Origin: VRUE01 sp963737575 | Lineage (GTDB): Bacteria; Actinomycetota; Thermoleophilia; Solirubrobacterales; 70-9 | Assembly: GCA_963737575.1 (NCBI GenBank) | Contig: CAVTTJ010000008.1 | Span: forward strand, 212,594-276,593 | Direction of reading: 5' to 3' | DNA: 64,000 bases | Part shown: positions 57,395 to 64,000 of the stretch, one piece after another | Position numbering within the stretch: the first letter of the stretch is position 1 | Layout of the letters: each line of letters starts with the position of its first letter | The notes under the pieces: generated by a model | Database searches by the model: none | The model's input: the letters and a program-made list of their open reading frames with translations, nothing else | What the model was told of the DNA's origin: nothing | Program-made: the position numbers and the translations under genes

Positions 57395-57639
57395 GCCGGC
57401 GGTTGCCCTTCGCGGATCCGCAGCCGCCCGACGTCGAGCTCCTGGACCTCGAGCTTGCCGATCTTCGCCTGCCTGATCACTAGGCGGTTGACGGAGAGCC
57501 GGCCGATCGCGAAGCCACCGATCGCCGCGGCGCCGACCGCCAGGGCGCCGATCGCGGCGGCTCCGCGCGCCTGGGCGCCGGTGGCGGTGGCCGGGCGGGC
57601 CTCCGGCCGAAAGAATGCGATGCCGCGGGTGCCGGGCAT
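57391..57639 (-). CDS. Small repeat protein (beta-solenoid-like)
   Basis: The 82-residue protein starts at ATG 57639. It has alternating Ala-Ile-Gly and later Val/Leu-x-Val repeats: GAAAIGALAVGAAAIGGFAI, then RLSVNRLVIRQAKIGKLEV and ELDVGRLRI. The 5-6 residue periodicity looks like turns of a small beta-solenoid. It is coupled to the secreted protein gene by a 4-nt overlap. No function is known to me. Confidence 0.65.
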   Translation of the reverse strand: MPGTRGIAFFRPEARPATATGAQARGAAAIGALAVGAAAIGGFAIGRLSVNRLVIRQAKIGKLEVQELDVGRLRIREGQPPA

Positions 57640-57672
57640 GGTCGAAAGGTAGCGCCTAGCCTGCCGGGCATC

Positions 57673-58386
57673 GTGAGCGCCGCCACGGAATCGCTGCTCG
57701 TCGTCCAGCACGTGACCTGGGAGGGCCCGCACCGGATCCTCGAGGCCTTCGACCGCGCGCCGGTCGTTACCGCTCGCCCGCTCGACGGCGACGTGCTTCC
57801 CGATCCGAGGGAGGTCGCGGGCGCGGTCTTCATGGGCGGCCCGATGGGAGTGGGGGACACCGACGCGCACCCTGCGCTCGCCACCGAGCGCGAGTGGCTC
57901 GCCGCGGCGATCCCCGCCGGGTTGCCGATCCTCGGCGTCTGCCTCGGCGCTCAGCTGATCGCTGCCGCCCTCGGCGCCGAGGTGAGGCCGGGTTCGGCGG
58001 CGGAGATCGGATTCGGGACCGTCAGGATCCGCGACCCGGCGGACCCGGTCCTCGGCGGCCTCGCGCCGGACACCGCGGTCATGCACTGGCACAGCGACCT
58101 CTTCGACCTTCCCGACGGCGCCGAGCTCCTCGCCTTTTCGGCGCGGTCCCCGGTCCAGGCGTTCCGCGCCGGCAACGCCTGGGCGGTCCTCTTCCACGCC
58201 GAGGCCGACGCCGCGTTGGTCGAGAGCTGGCTGGCCGTTCCCGAAATGGTCGCCGAGGCGCGCGATGCCCTCGGCCCCGCTGCCGCGGCGAGCCTTCGCC
58301 GCCAGGCAACCGAGCACGGGGCCGAGCTCGTCGAGCGGTCGACACCCGGGCTGCGAGCGTTCGCCGAGATCGTGACCGGAAGCTGA
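57673..58386 (+). CDS. Type 1 glutamine amidotransferase-like protein
   Basis: The 237-residue protein has the class I GATase nucleophile elbow ILGVCLGAQLIAAAL and the His-Glu pair in VLFHAEADAALVESW, with MHWHSD before it. Such stand-alone domains hydrolyse glutamine or act as gamma-glutamyl peptidases. The start is GTG 57673. It probably shares a transcript with the reductase 15 bp downstream. Confidence 0.88.
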   Translation: MSAATESLLVVQHVTWEGPHRILEAFDRAPVVTARPLDGDVLPDPREVAGAVFMGGPMGVGDTDAHPALATEREWLAAAIPAGLPILGVCLGAQLIAAALGAEVRPGSAAEIGFGTVRIRDPADPVLGGLAPDTAVMHWHSDLFDLPDGAELLAFSARSPVQAFRAGNAWAVLFHAEADAALVESWLAVPEMVAEARDALGPAAAASLRRQATEHGAELVERSTPGLRAFAEIVTGS

Positions 58387-58401
58387 CCCGCCGCCGAGCT
58401 A

Positions 58402-58941
58402 ATGTCCGGCCCGATGCGGATCCGGAGCTATATGGGCGTCAGCATCGACGGCTTTGTTGCGACTCCGGATGGCTGGCCCGTGATGCTCTCGATGCCCGAG
58501 TGGGCGGGCCGCGACTCATACGGGCTGCCTGACCTGCTGGAGACGACCGGCGCGGCGGTGATGGGCCGGACCACATTCGAGCCCGCGGTCGGCGCGCCGA
58601 AATGGCCCTGGCCGGGCCTCGAGGTCTTCGTCCTCACCTCGAGCCCGCTGCCGGACGGCGCACCGGAGGGGATCGTCACGGAGGCCGATCCCGCGGCCCT
58701 CCTCGATCGCATGCGGGAGGCCGGGTTCGAGGGCGACGTCCATCTGATCGGCGGCCCGAAGACAGTCGCGGCCTTTCTCTCGATCGGCGCCCTCGACCAG
58801 CTCGGCATCGTCAAGCTGCCGCTCCTCGTCGGCAGCGGCGTTCCGTTCTCCTCATCCGGGATCGAGATGCAGCGCCTCAGGCTCGGGTCCGAGCGCTCCT
58901 TCCCCGACGGCGCCGTCGAGCTGCTCTACGGCGTCGCCTAG
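58402..58941 (+). CDS. RibD/DHFR-fold reductase
   Basis: The 179-residue protein has the RibD-C/dihydrofolate-reductase-like order: IRSYMGVSIDGFVATPDGW at the N-terminus, AVMGRTTFEP, LTSSPLP and GDVHLIGGPKTVAAFL (cofactor loop). It is probably an NADPH-dependent reductase of unknown substrate. Its TAG shares CTAG with the convergent gene. Confidence 0.87.
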   Translation: MSGPMRIRSYMGVSIDGFVATPDGWPVMLSMPEWAGRDSYGLPDLLETTGAAVMGRTTFEPAVGAPKWPWPGLEVFVLTSSPLPDGAPEGIVTEADPAALLDRMREAGFEGDVHLIGGPKTVAAFLSIGALDQLGIVKLPLLVGSGVPFSSSGIEMQRLRLGSERSFPDGAVELLYGVA

Positions 58942-59711
58942 CCCTTCGGCGTGCAGGGGAGGACGTGGGCGAGGCCCAGCTGGGTGCCGTCTTCGAACTG
59001 GGCGTGTCCTTCGGTGTAGTAGCGGCCGGTCGGGCAGCTCGCCGTCAGGTAGCTCTCCTTTTTGCCGCGGTAGGTGAATTTGCGGCCGATCTTGAGCTTG
59101 AACCTGGTTACCGAGCCGGACCCACCGGCGATCCGCGGAATGTCGGCGACCGCGTGGATCCCGAAATGCCCCCGGTTGATCCGGGTCAGCTTGACGGGGA
59201 CGACGACGGCGGTCGGCGCCGGGACCGACACGTAGGTGTGGACGTAGAGATCGGTGGTGCCGCTGTGGACACCGCCGTTGAAGAGGACGATCGGCCCGGT
59301 CGCGGTGAACGGCGCCTGTTCGGGAAAGGCGACTTCGACGTCGCCTTCGCCTTCGCCGACGATCGCGTTCGGACAGGCGCTCTTCGCGGCGGCGGTCGGG
59401 CGCGCTTCCAGCTGCCCTTTCTTGCAGGCGGGGAGGCCCTTCGCGTCGACCACGATCGTCTTGTCGAAGTCGACGGCCACCGACCGGATCGCGGGAGGGT
59501 GGGCGCCGTCGACGGTTTCGATGTGGGCGTCGATGATCGCCGAGATCGGGACCTGTTCGTGCCGTGGAAGGGCGCGGGGGATGATCCCGCCGTTGTCGGT
59601 GAGGACGAGGTTGCCTATCCGCGCCGACTCGGGCTCGGCCTGGGTGGTGGCGACGATCAGCATCGCCAGGCAGGCGCCGAGCACGGCGGTCCGGATCAGG
59701 TTCGTCCCCAT
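58938..59711 (-). CDS. Secreted protein of unknown function
   Basis: The 257-residue protein starts at ATG 59711 (a longer reading from 59753 adds 14 residues ahead of the signal). The signal peptide is TAVLGACLAMLIVATTQA. The mature part is beta-rich with four Cys, includes a basic strand pair (KLKIGRKFTYRGKKESYLTA) and ends with a Cys-containing HVLPCTPKG. The family is common in this group of organisms as far as I recall, but it has no named function. Confidence 0.75.
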   Translation of the reverse strand: MGTNLIRTAVLGACLAMLIVATTQAEPESARIGNLVLTDNGGIIPRALPRHEQVPISAIIDAHIETVDGAHPPAIRSVAVDFDKTIVVDAKGLPACKKGQLEARPTAAAKSACPNAIVGEGEGDVEVAFPEQAPFTATGPIVLFNGGVHSGTTDLYVHTYVSVPAPTAVVVPVKLTRINRGHFGIHAVADIPRIAGGSGSVTRFKLKIGRKFTYRGKKESYLTASCPTGRYYTEGHAQFEDGTQLGLAHVLPCTPKG

Positions 59712-59808
59712 CGCGGCGATGATCCCGGCCGCCGGCCGGATTCTCTTCCCCAATGTGGGGCGTAGCCCAGCCGCGGATCAGCAAACTGGGAATGCGAGTG
59801 CGACCGAT

Positions 59809-61038
59809 TCAGTCGCCGAGGCGCAGCGCGATCTCGAGGTCGGTCGCGAAACCGGCCAGCGGCCGGCCGAAGAGCTCCTCGATCGCCCGGATCCGGTTCG
59901 TAACCGTGCGCCGGTCGACTCCGAGCGCGGCGGCGGTCGAGGAGATGTTCCGCTCGGCCGAGAAGTAGGCGCGCAAAGTCTCCCGGGCGGCCAGGCCGCC
60001 GTCCCGCATTCCCTCGAGTGGCTCGAGGTAGAGCTGGCGCAGCGACGCGGCGACGAGATCGTCGCGGAGAACCCCTGCCGAGAGGATGACATCCGCGTAG
60101 CGGAGCGACGCCTGGCCGCCGCGCTCGGCGATCGGCAGCGCCGCCTTCGCCTGCCGGTGGCTCAGCCGCCAGCCCGCTATGCCCTCGCCGGGCTCGCCGA
60201 TCGTCACGAAGACCCGATCGAGGGGGATCTCATCGAGCGCCCGCAGCGCCTGCACCGAATCGAGCGGAGCTCTGCCGCCAAGCCAGCAGGCCCACACCGG
60301 CTCCTCCTCGCGTGAGACGGCGAGCAGCCGGCGGTCGAGGCCCTCGGCCAGCACCCGCATCGCCTCCGGCGCGCCCTCTCCCTTCGCCATCAACGCAAGG
60401 TGGTGGGCGTCGAGGTCGTATCCGAGCTCGGAATGGTCGACGAGCTCACCGGCGAGAAGGCTCTTGACGCACTCGCGGCGCCGCTCCGCGGTGCTGCTCG
60501 GCCAGGCCTTGGCTTCTCGTCCGTGCTCGTCGGTCACTCCTTCGACGATGCGCTCGAAGGAGGTCGCCTGCCTGCGCATCAGGACCCGCAGGGCGGCGCT
60601 CGGCGACTCGGCTCGCTCGGCCTCCTCGACCAGAAAGTCGCCGAGAAGGGCGTTGGCGGCGAAGTAGCGATGGAGGACGGTCTCGAGCGGGACGCCAGCG
60701 CGGGCGGCAAGGCGGGCCTCGGAGAGGACGGCGGGGGGGAGGCCGGGGGCACGGGCCTCGCCGGCCTCGATCACGGTGAGGGCGTAGTCGAGGGCCGCGC
60801 CCAGCGCTTCGCCGAGCCTCTCGGGGTAGGTGGGATCGGCGACCTTCCGCGGGTCGGCGATGGCGTGCGCCCGATTCGCGATCGCGGCCTCCAGCTCGGG
60901 GAGGCGCTCGCGCAGCCTCGCGGCGAGCACGGAGCACTCCGCGTCGAAGGGCCGGAGCGATGCAGACGCCCGGTGGCGCCGGTCGGCGGCCGAGAAGTGC
61001 GCCCCCCCTGCGACCCTGTGCTGACCCCGCTTGCTCAC
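59809..61038 (-). CDS. PucR-family transcriptional regulator
   Basis: The 409-residue protein has a helical N-terminal part, a GGDEF-like middle region and a C-terminal PucR/CdaR helix-turn-helix (ETLRAYFSAERNISSTAAAL, GVDRRTVTNRIRAIEELFGR). It is a DNA-binding activator or repressor; effector and targets are unknown. It is transcribed away from tRNA-His and has no obvious divergent target gene. Confidence 0.9.
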   Translation of the reverse strand: MSKRGQHRVAGGAHFSAADRRHRASASLRPFDAECSVLAARLRERLPELEAAIANRAHAIADPRKVADPTYPERLGEALGAALDYALTVIEAGEARAPGLPPAVLSEARLAARAGVPLETVLHRYFAANALLGDFLVEEAERAESPSAALRVLMRRQATSFERIVEGVTDEHGREAKAWPSSTAERRRECVKSLLAGELVDHSELGYDLDAHHLALMAKGEGAPEAMRVLAEGLDRRLLAVSREEEPVWACWLGGRAPLDSVQALRALDEIPLDRVFVTIGEPGEGIAGWRLSHRQAKAALPIAERGGQASLRYADVILSAGVLRDDLVAASLRQLYLEPLEGMRDGGLAARETLRAYFSAERNISSTAAALGVDRRTVTNRIRAIEELFGRPLAGFATDLEIALRLGD

Positions 61039-61101
61039 GCTGCCAGCGTAGCGGTAGGGCCGATGGCGGCCGGCAGGCGAGCCGCTAGATTGAAGGCGCG
61101 C

Positions 61102-61175
61102 GGTGGACGTAGCTCAGCTGGTAGAGCTCCTGGTTGTGGTCCAGGCGGTCGCCGGTTCGAATCCGGTCGTCCACC
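61102..61175 (+). tRNA. tRNA-His(GTG)
   Basis: The cloverleaf starts with the tRNA-His-specific G at position -1 (61102), paired with C73. Acceptor GTGGACG/CGTCCAC, D arm GCTC/GAGC, anticodon stem CCTGG/CCAGG around TTGTGGT (anticodon GTG), T arm GCCGG-TTCGAAT-CCGGT with one T-stem wobble. No repeat of its 3' end is seen in the window. Confidence 0.95.
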
Positions 61176-61210
61176 CCTTATAAAGCCCTGCTAAATGGTC
61201 CATGAGGTCG

Positions 61211-62167
61211 CTACTCGTCCTCGTCGAGCTCAATCCCCATTGCGCGGTACTGCTGGATGATCACCTGTCTCTGTGCGGGGTCGGTGGTGGAAGCGAGCGC
61301 CTGCTTGGCGCTCTCAGCCAGCGTCACTTGCAGGTTTGCGGGCCCCTGCGGCATCGCCTCCACGCGGGCTGCGTTGGCGGCGGCAGACTCCTGTGCCCGC
61401 TCGGCGGTCCACGGCCTATTTGCCTCGACGTCGATCGGTGACAAGGGCGGCCGTCTGGCGGCGAGCTCGGGCGAGGCGGTGAAGACGAGCGCCTGACCGG
61501 GGGGTCCGTCGTATCGCTCGTCGGAATCGAGAGCCACTTCCGAGCGATCGGCGCTCATGGCAATCTCAATCAGGTCGCCGGGCTCGGGCACGCACGCGGC
61601 CGGGACCCACGCCTTCGTCTCGACGCTGCTGCCCTCTACGCGCAGCTTCAAGGTGACCTCGGCGGCGCCGCGCTTCAGCCGCTGGCCCAGCCGGTAGACC
61701 GGCGCATCGACGCCGACGACCTCGGCCTGTGCGCGCAGGCCGCTTCGAAAGAGCTCGCGTTGCTCGTCGATGGCGCCCCTCGCGGTCGGTGACTTCGCCC
61801 GATGCGTGCCGAGGTCCTCGACCTCGAAGATGCCGGCACCCCACCCGCGCGGGACGCTCGGGTCCGGCGGCCTCATGGCCCGCGGGTCGTAGTCGACAGT
61901 CTCGGGCTTGCCGGCCACGTAGGCGGCCAAGACCGACCACCCCGGGGCCGGGATCTTCTCTGGCCTCAGGTCGGACCGGCGCTCATGCACGACGACGGTG
62001 CCCTGCTCGTCGGAGAAACGGAGCGCCAGGTAGACGACTTGGTTATCGGCTTGTCGGCCATCGGCGCGGGCCTCGCCCACACCGATCACCGTGACCGTCA
62101 CGCGCTCGATCGTGGCGACCGTGCGAACGCCATCGGCCGCCCATGGATCCTTTCCGAAGAGGCCCAT
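61211..62167 (-). CDS. Hypothetical soluble protein with duplicated beta-barrel-like parts
   Basis: The 318-residue protein starts at ATG 62167 (MGLFGKDPWAADGVRTVATI). Two related stretches, VYLALRFSDEQGTVVVHERR with PGWSVLAAYVAGKPETV and VTLKLRVEGSSVETKAWVP with PGDLIEIAMSADRSEV, suggest a duplicated DUF3592-like barrel. The C-terminus is helical (NLQVTLAESAKQALASTTD). No signal peptide or TM segment. Function unknown. Confidence 0.7.
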   Translation of the reverse strand: MGLFGKDPWAADGVRTVATIERVTVTVIGVGEARADGRQADNQVVYLALRFSDEQGTVVVHERRSDLRPEKIPAPGWSVLAAYVAGKPETVDYDPRAMRPPDPSVPRGWGAGIFEVEDLGTHRAKSPTARGAIDEQRELFRSGLRAQAEVVGVDAPVYRLGQRLKRGAAEVTLKLRVEGSSVETKAWVPAACVPEPGDLIEIAMSADRSEVALDSDERYDGPPGQALVFTASPELAARRPPLSPIDVEANRPWTAERAQESAAANAARVEAMPQGPANLQVTLAESAKQALASTTDPAQRQVIIQQYRAMGIELDEDE

Positions 62168-62616
62168 TGCGCGTCAGCCTACCCTCCCACATTGGAGATC
62201 GATCGACGCCTCCGCGCGATCGTGCCATTCACTACTCGATCCATTCAATCGCATCGCTTGCGGTCGGAGGGTGAGGCCCGTGGTGCCTGGGTCCCATCCA
62301 GGGGGTTTTCCCCGACCACGGCGGGGCTTGTGGCCGGCGCTTACTAGGGGAGCTACTGCGTCCAGGGCGCTGCACCAGAGCAGTGGATGGACCGTCCTTA
62401 AGCGCAGCGAACGAGGAGGAGACTCAAGATCGTCAGGCCTTCGGGGGCTCAGTTGGCGGTTTGAAGGCCAGCAAACGACGGCTCTCGAGTCTCAAGCGCC
62501 TAGCCCCCACAGTACGCATGTCTAGATAGCAGCGGTCCACCATTCGTCCCTCATCCTTGCGGCGCTAGATCGAGCTTGCCTAACCTTCGCGACTGCCAGA
62601 AAGCGGAGGAATAGGC
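62168..62616. other. 449-bp gap without a convincing gene
   Basis: Short frames on both strands here lack ribosome sites and family features. The only clear signal is AGGAGGAATAGGC at the right end, serving the gene at 62617. The base composition is less GC-rich than the flanking tRNA-His region, as in the other surface-protein neighbourhood. Confidence 0.5.
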
Positions 62617-63063
62617 ATGGCGGCAGGCAGAGCGTGGCTGGAGGAGAATCTGGGCGGCTCACCGCAGCTGCCGCACGCCATTGCTGCGGAGCGAGGCGAG
62701 TCCAGTGAAGCTATTGCGCCTACACCCCAGGCGCTTGCCCAAGAGCGGATCGAGTTCGATGGCGGTGCCCCGGAGACGATCGAGCGCACCGCCGCCACCT
62801 GGCCCCAAGCGCCGCATCTGAAGGGAACACTCAAGCCTGGAGGGACTTCGCTCATATTCCAGCTTCCCCCGGGGTTCCGGCCAGCAAGTGGCAAATTCAT
62901 ACAGGTCGCAGCGACCTGCGCTGGCGGCCCCTGCAGCGCAGGGACATTCCCCCTGACGATCTTCGGCCCGGGTGTCATAACCGGACTTGATGGTGGGGTG
63001 GTTGGGTTTACCGGCGGGACCTTCGTAGGCCTCGAAGGAGTCACCTTCCGCGCCGAATCCTGA
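62617..63063 (+). CDS. Surface-protein C-terminal domain without leader
   Basis: The 148-residue frame starts at ATG 62617 with a good ribosome site (GGAGGAATAGGC). The N-terminal 50 residues are hydrophilic, with no signal peptide. The rest resembles the C-terminal domain of the gene at 47929 (IFQLPPGFRPASGKF against IFTLPEGYRPSQGY, and the shared ending GVTFRAES). Either the leader was lost by rearrangement or the protein is made inside the cell. Probably decaying. Confidence 0.6.
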   Translation: MAAGRAWLEENLGGSPQLPHAIAAERGESSEAIAPTPQALAQERIEFDGGAPETIERTAATWPQAPHLKGTLKPGGTSLIFQLPPGFRPASGKFIQVAATCAGGPCSAGTFPLTIFGPGVITGLDGGVVGFTGGTFVGLEGVTFRAES

Positions 63064-63147
63064 GGAGCGGCACACTGAACTAAGAGGGGGTCCAGAGCGC
63101 CCCCGCTTGCCCTTCAGGCTGAGGAGGAATAGCGTCGTTGCGGAGCC

Positions 63148-63903
63148 TTGGCTCCTTCGGGTGGACAAGGCGGAAAGCCACAACCCCGGAGGGATAAATG
63201 CAGAGAGAACCCGAAACTGCGCGAAAGGCTGACCTACGCCAACGTGATATCGACGCTATGCCTGTTCCTGCTCCTGGGAGGCGGTGCCTATGCCGCCACC
63301 AAGCTGCCAAAGAACAGCGTCGGCACCAAGCAGCTGAGGAAGAATGCGGTAACCGGGGCCAAAGTGAAGGACAAATCGCTAACCGGCAATGACATCAATA
63401 CCTCAACTCTGGGTACGGTTCCGACCGCGGCACAGGCGACCAACGCCGCTGCACTTGCCGGCCTCGGCCCTGCCGCGTTCGAACGTTCCGGTCATCTGGT
63501 GCAGATCTCCGCCAGGATGGCCAACACCGATCCCGATCGGACCATCCTCCAGGCAGGCCCCTTCACGGTCACCGCGCACTGCGCGGCGGCTAACTCGCAG
63601 CAAAATTTCATCCGCGCCCTCCTGACCACGAGCGAGAACGACAGCGCCGTGCATGGAGTCAACACCTTCGGAGTAGAAGACGGCAACGCCGACCTAGACG
63701 TCGGGGTCCAGGAAACCATCGGCCAGTATCAGGAGGGCGGCACCCCGCCCAACCCCGCGGGGCCCTTCGAGGCGACCATGAACATGTTCTCGCCGAGCGG
63801 GACGAACGTCTTCGTCAGCTTGGCGCTCGGGACGCGGCTCTTCTCAGACAATGCGAGCCAGCGGACCGCATGCGTGTTCGCCGGCTACGCCGTGGTGTCC
63901 TGA
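63148..63903 (+). CDS. Surface protein with TYANVISTLCLF leader, start possibly frameshifted
   Basis: The 251-residue frame is open from TTG 63148. The family part begins RERLTYANVISTLCLFLLLG, followed by KNSVGTKQLRKNAVTGAKVK and a unique C-terminal domain with two Cys. The only good ribosome site (GGAGGG at 63189-63194) serves ATG 63198, which is in a different frame from the family part. A one-base indel between 63198 and about 63220 would join them. Without it, translation would need the TTG at 63148, which has no comparable ribosome site. Confidence 0.65.
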   Translation: MAPSGGQGGKPQPRRDKCRENPKLRERLTYANVISTLCLFLLLGGGAYAATKLPKNSVGTKQLRKNAVTGAKVKDKSLTGNDINTSTLGTVPTAAQATNAAALAGLGPAAFERSGHLVQISARMANTDPDRTILQAGPFTVTAHCAAANSQQNFIRALLTTSENDSAVHGVNTFGVEDGNADLDVGVQETIGQYQEGGTPPNPAGPFEATMNMFSPSGTNVFVSLALGTRLFSDNASQRTACVFAGYAVVS

Positions 63904-64000
63904 TCTCAGCCTCGACTGGCTCAAACTGCGTGCCTTCGCCGCACCCGACGCATGGGCCTGCTCAGTTAGACAAGATCGCCCAGCCCCCCTCCCGCGGCAG

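Noticed and set aside
62091..62525. 144-codon frame in the gap after the hypothetical gene at 61211
   Set aside because: No ribosome site, biased composition and no family features; it partly overlaps the opposite gene.
61102..64000. A second integrated element at tRNA-His
   Set aside because: No copy of the tRNA-His 3' end and no integrase is found to the right within the window.

Overview
The window is high-GC DNA, mostly protein-coding, with frequent GTG/TTG starts and many overlapping stop/start codons. The cell-surface proteins that begin with an FANV-x-S-x-LALF-x-ALGGSAYA type leader, the A2-type cytochrome oxidase cluster and the universal-stress-like companions of cox genes suggest an actinobacterium of the class Thermoleophilia (Solirubrobacterales-like). 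That placement is inference from gene content; no rRNA gene is present.

Layout. 1-9.9 kb: end of a secreted protein, infA, a tightly coupled six-gene minus-strand operon (AtzG-like small subunit, amidase, ABC-2 exporter ATPase, two permeases, MGH1-like glycosidase), a secreted protein, a zinc ribbon and a GT4 glycosyltransferase. 9.9-21.2 kb: respiratory region. A complete A2-type oxidase (coxB, coxA, coxC with two UspA-like proteins), heme A synthase ctaA, a diheme lipoprotein cytochrome and a CBS protein are followed by a second minus-strand locus (coxB-like, coxA-like, ctaB, two small membrane proteins). The two oxidase subunits of the second locus have lost almost all metal ligands. Gene junctions here and at 21.3 kb carry a repeated micro-ORF (SVHIWF motif) that joins the next gene by overlapping stop and start codons in most copies.

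21.4-46 kb: ordinary chromosomal genes: PAP2 phosphatase, flippase-like protein, trxB, greA, a tandem pair of secreted YWTD-type propellers, a fatty-acid beta-oxidation set (3-hydroxyacyl-CoA dehydrogenase, enoyl-CoA hydratase, acyl-CoA dehydrogenase, thiolase), a class IV aminotransferase, 1-Cys peroxiredoxin, NUDIX, SDR, OsmC, PduO, DUF1015, tRNA-Pro, msrA, a large membrane protein and an alpha/beta hydrolase.

46-53 kb: accessory region of less uniform composition. A cluster of related surface-protein genes (one frameshifted) leads to tRNA-Arg(TCT). The 3' 42 nt of this tRNA are repeated exactly 4.1 kb downstream, marking a decayed integrative element. It holds a gene with a LexA-type SOS box at its start codon, an IS3 end whose transposase start is fused to a surface protein, and an integrase catalytic domain fused to a surface-protein leader.

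53-64 kb: uppP divergent from a BlaI-type repressor and an M56-type protease with a palindromic operator between them, small membrane proteins, a third UspA-like paralogue, a secreted protein coupled to a repeat protein, a glutamine amidotransferase, a RibD/DHFR-like reductase, a PucR regulator, tRNA-His, and two more surface-protein genes, one apparently frameshifted at its start.
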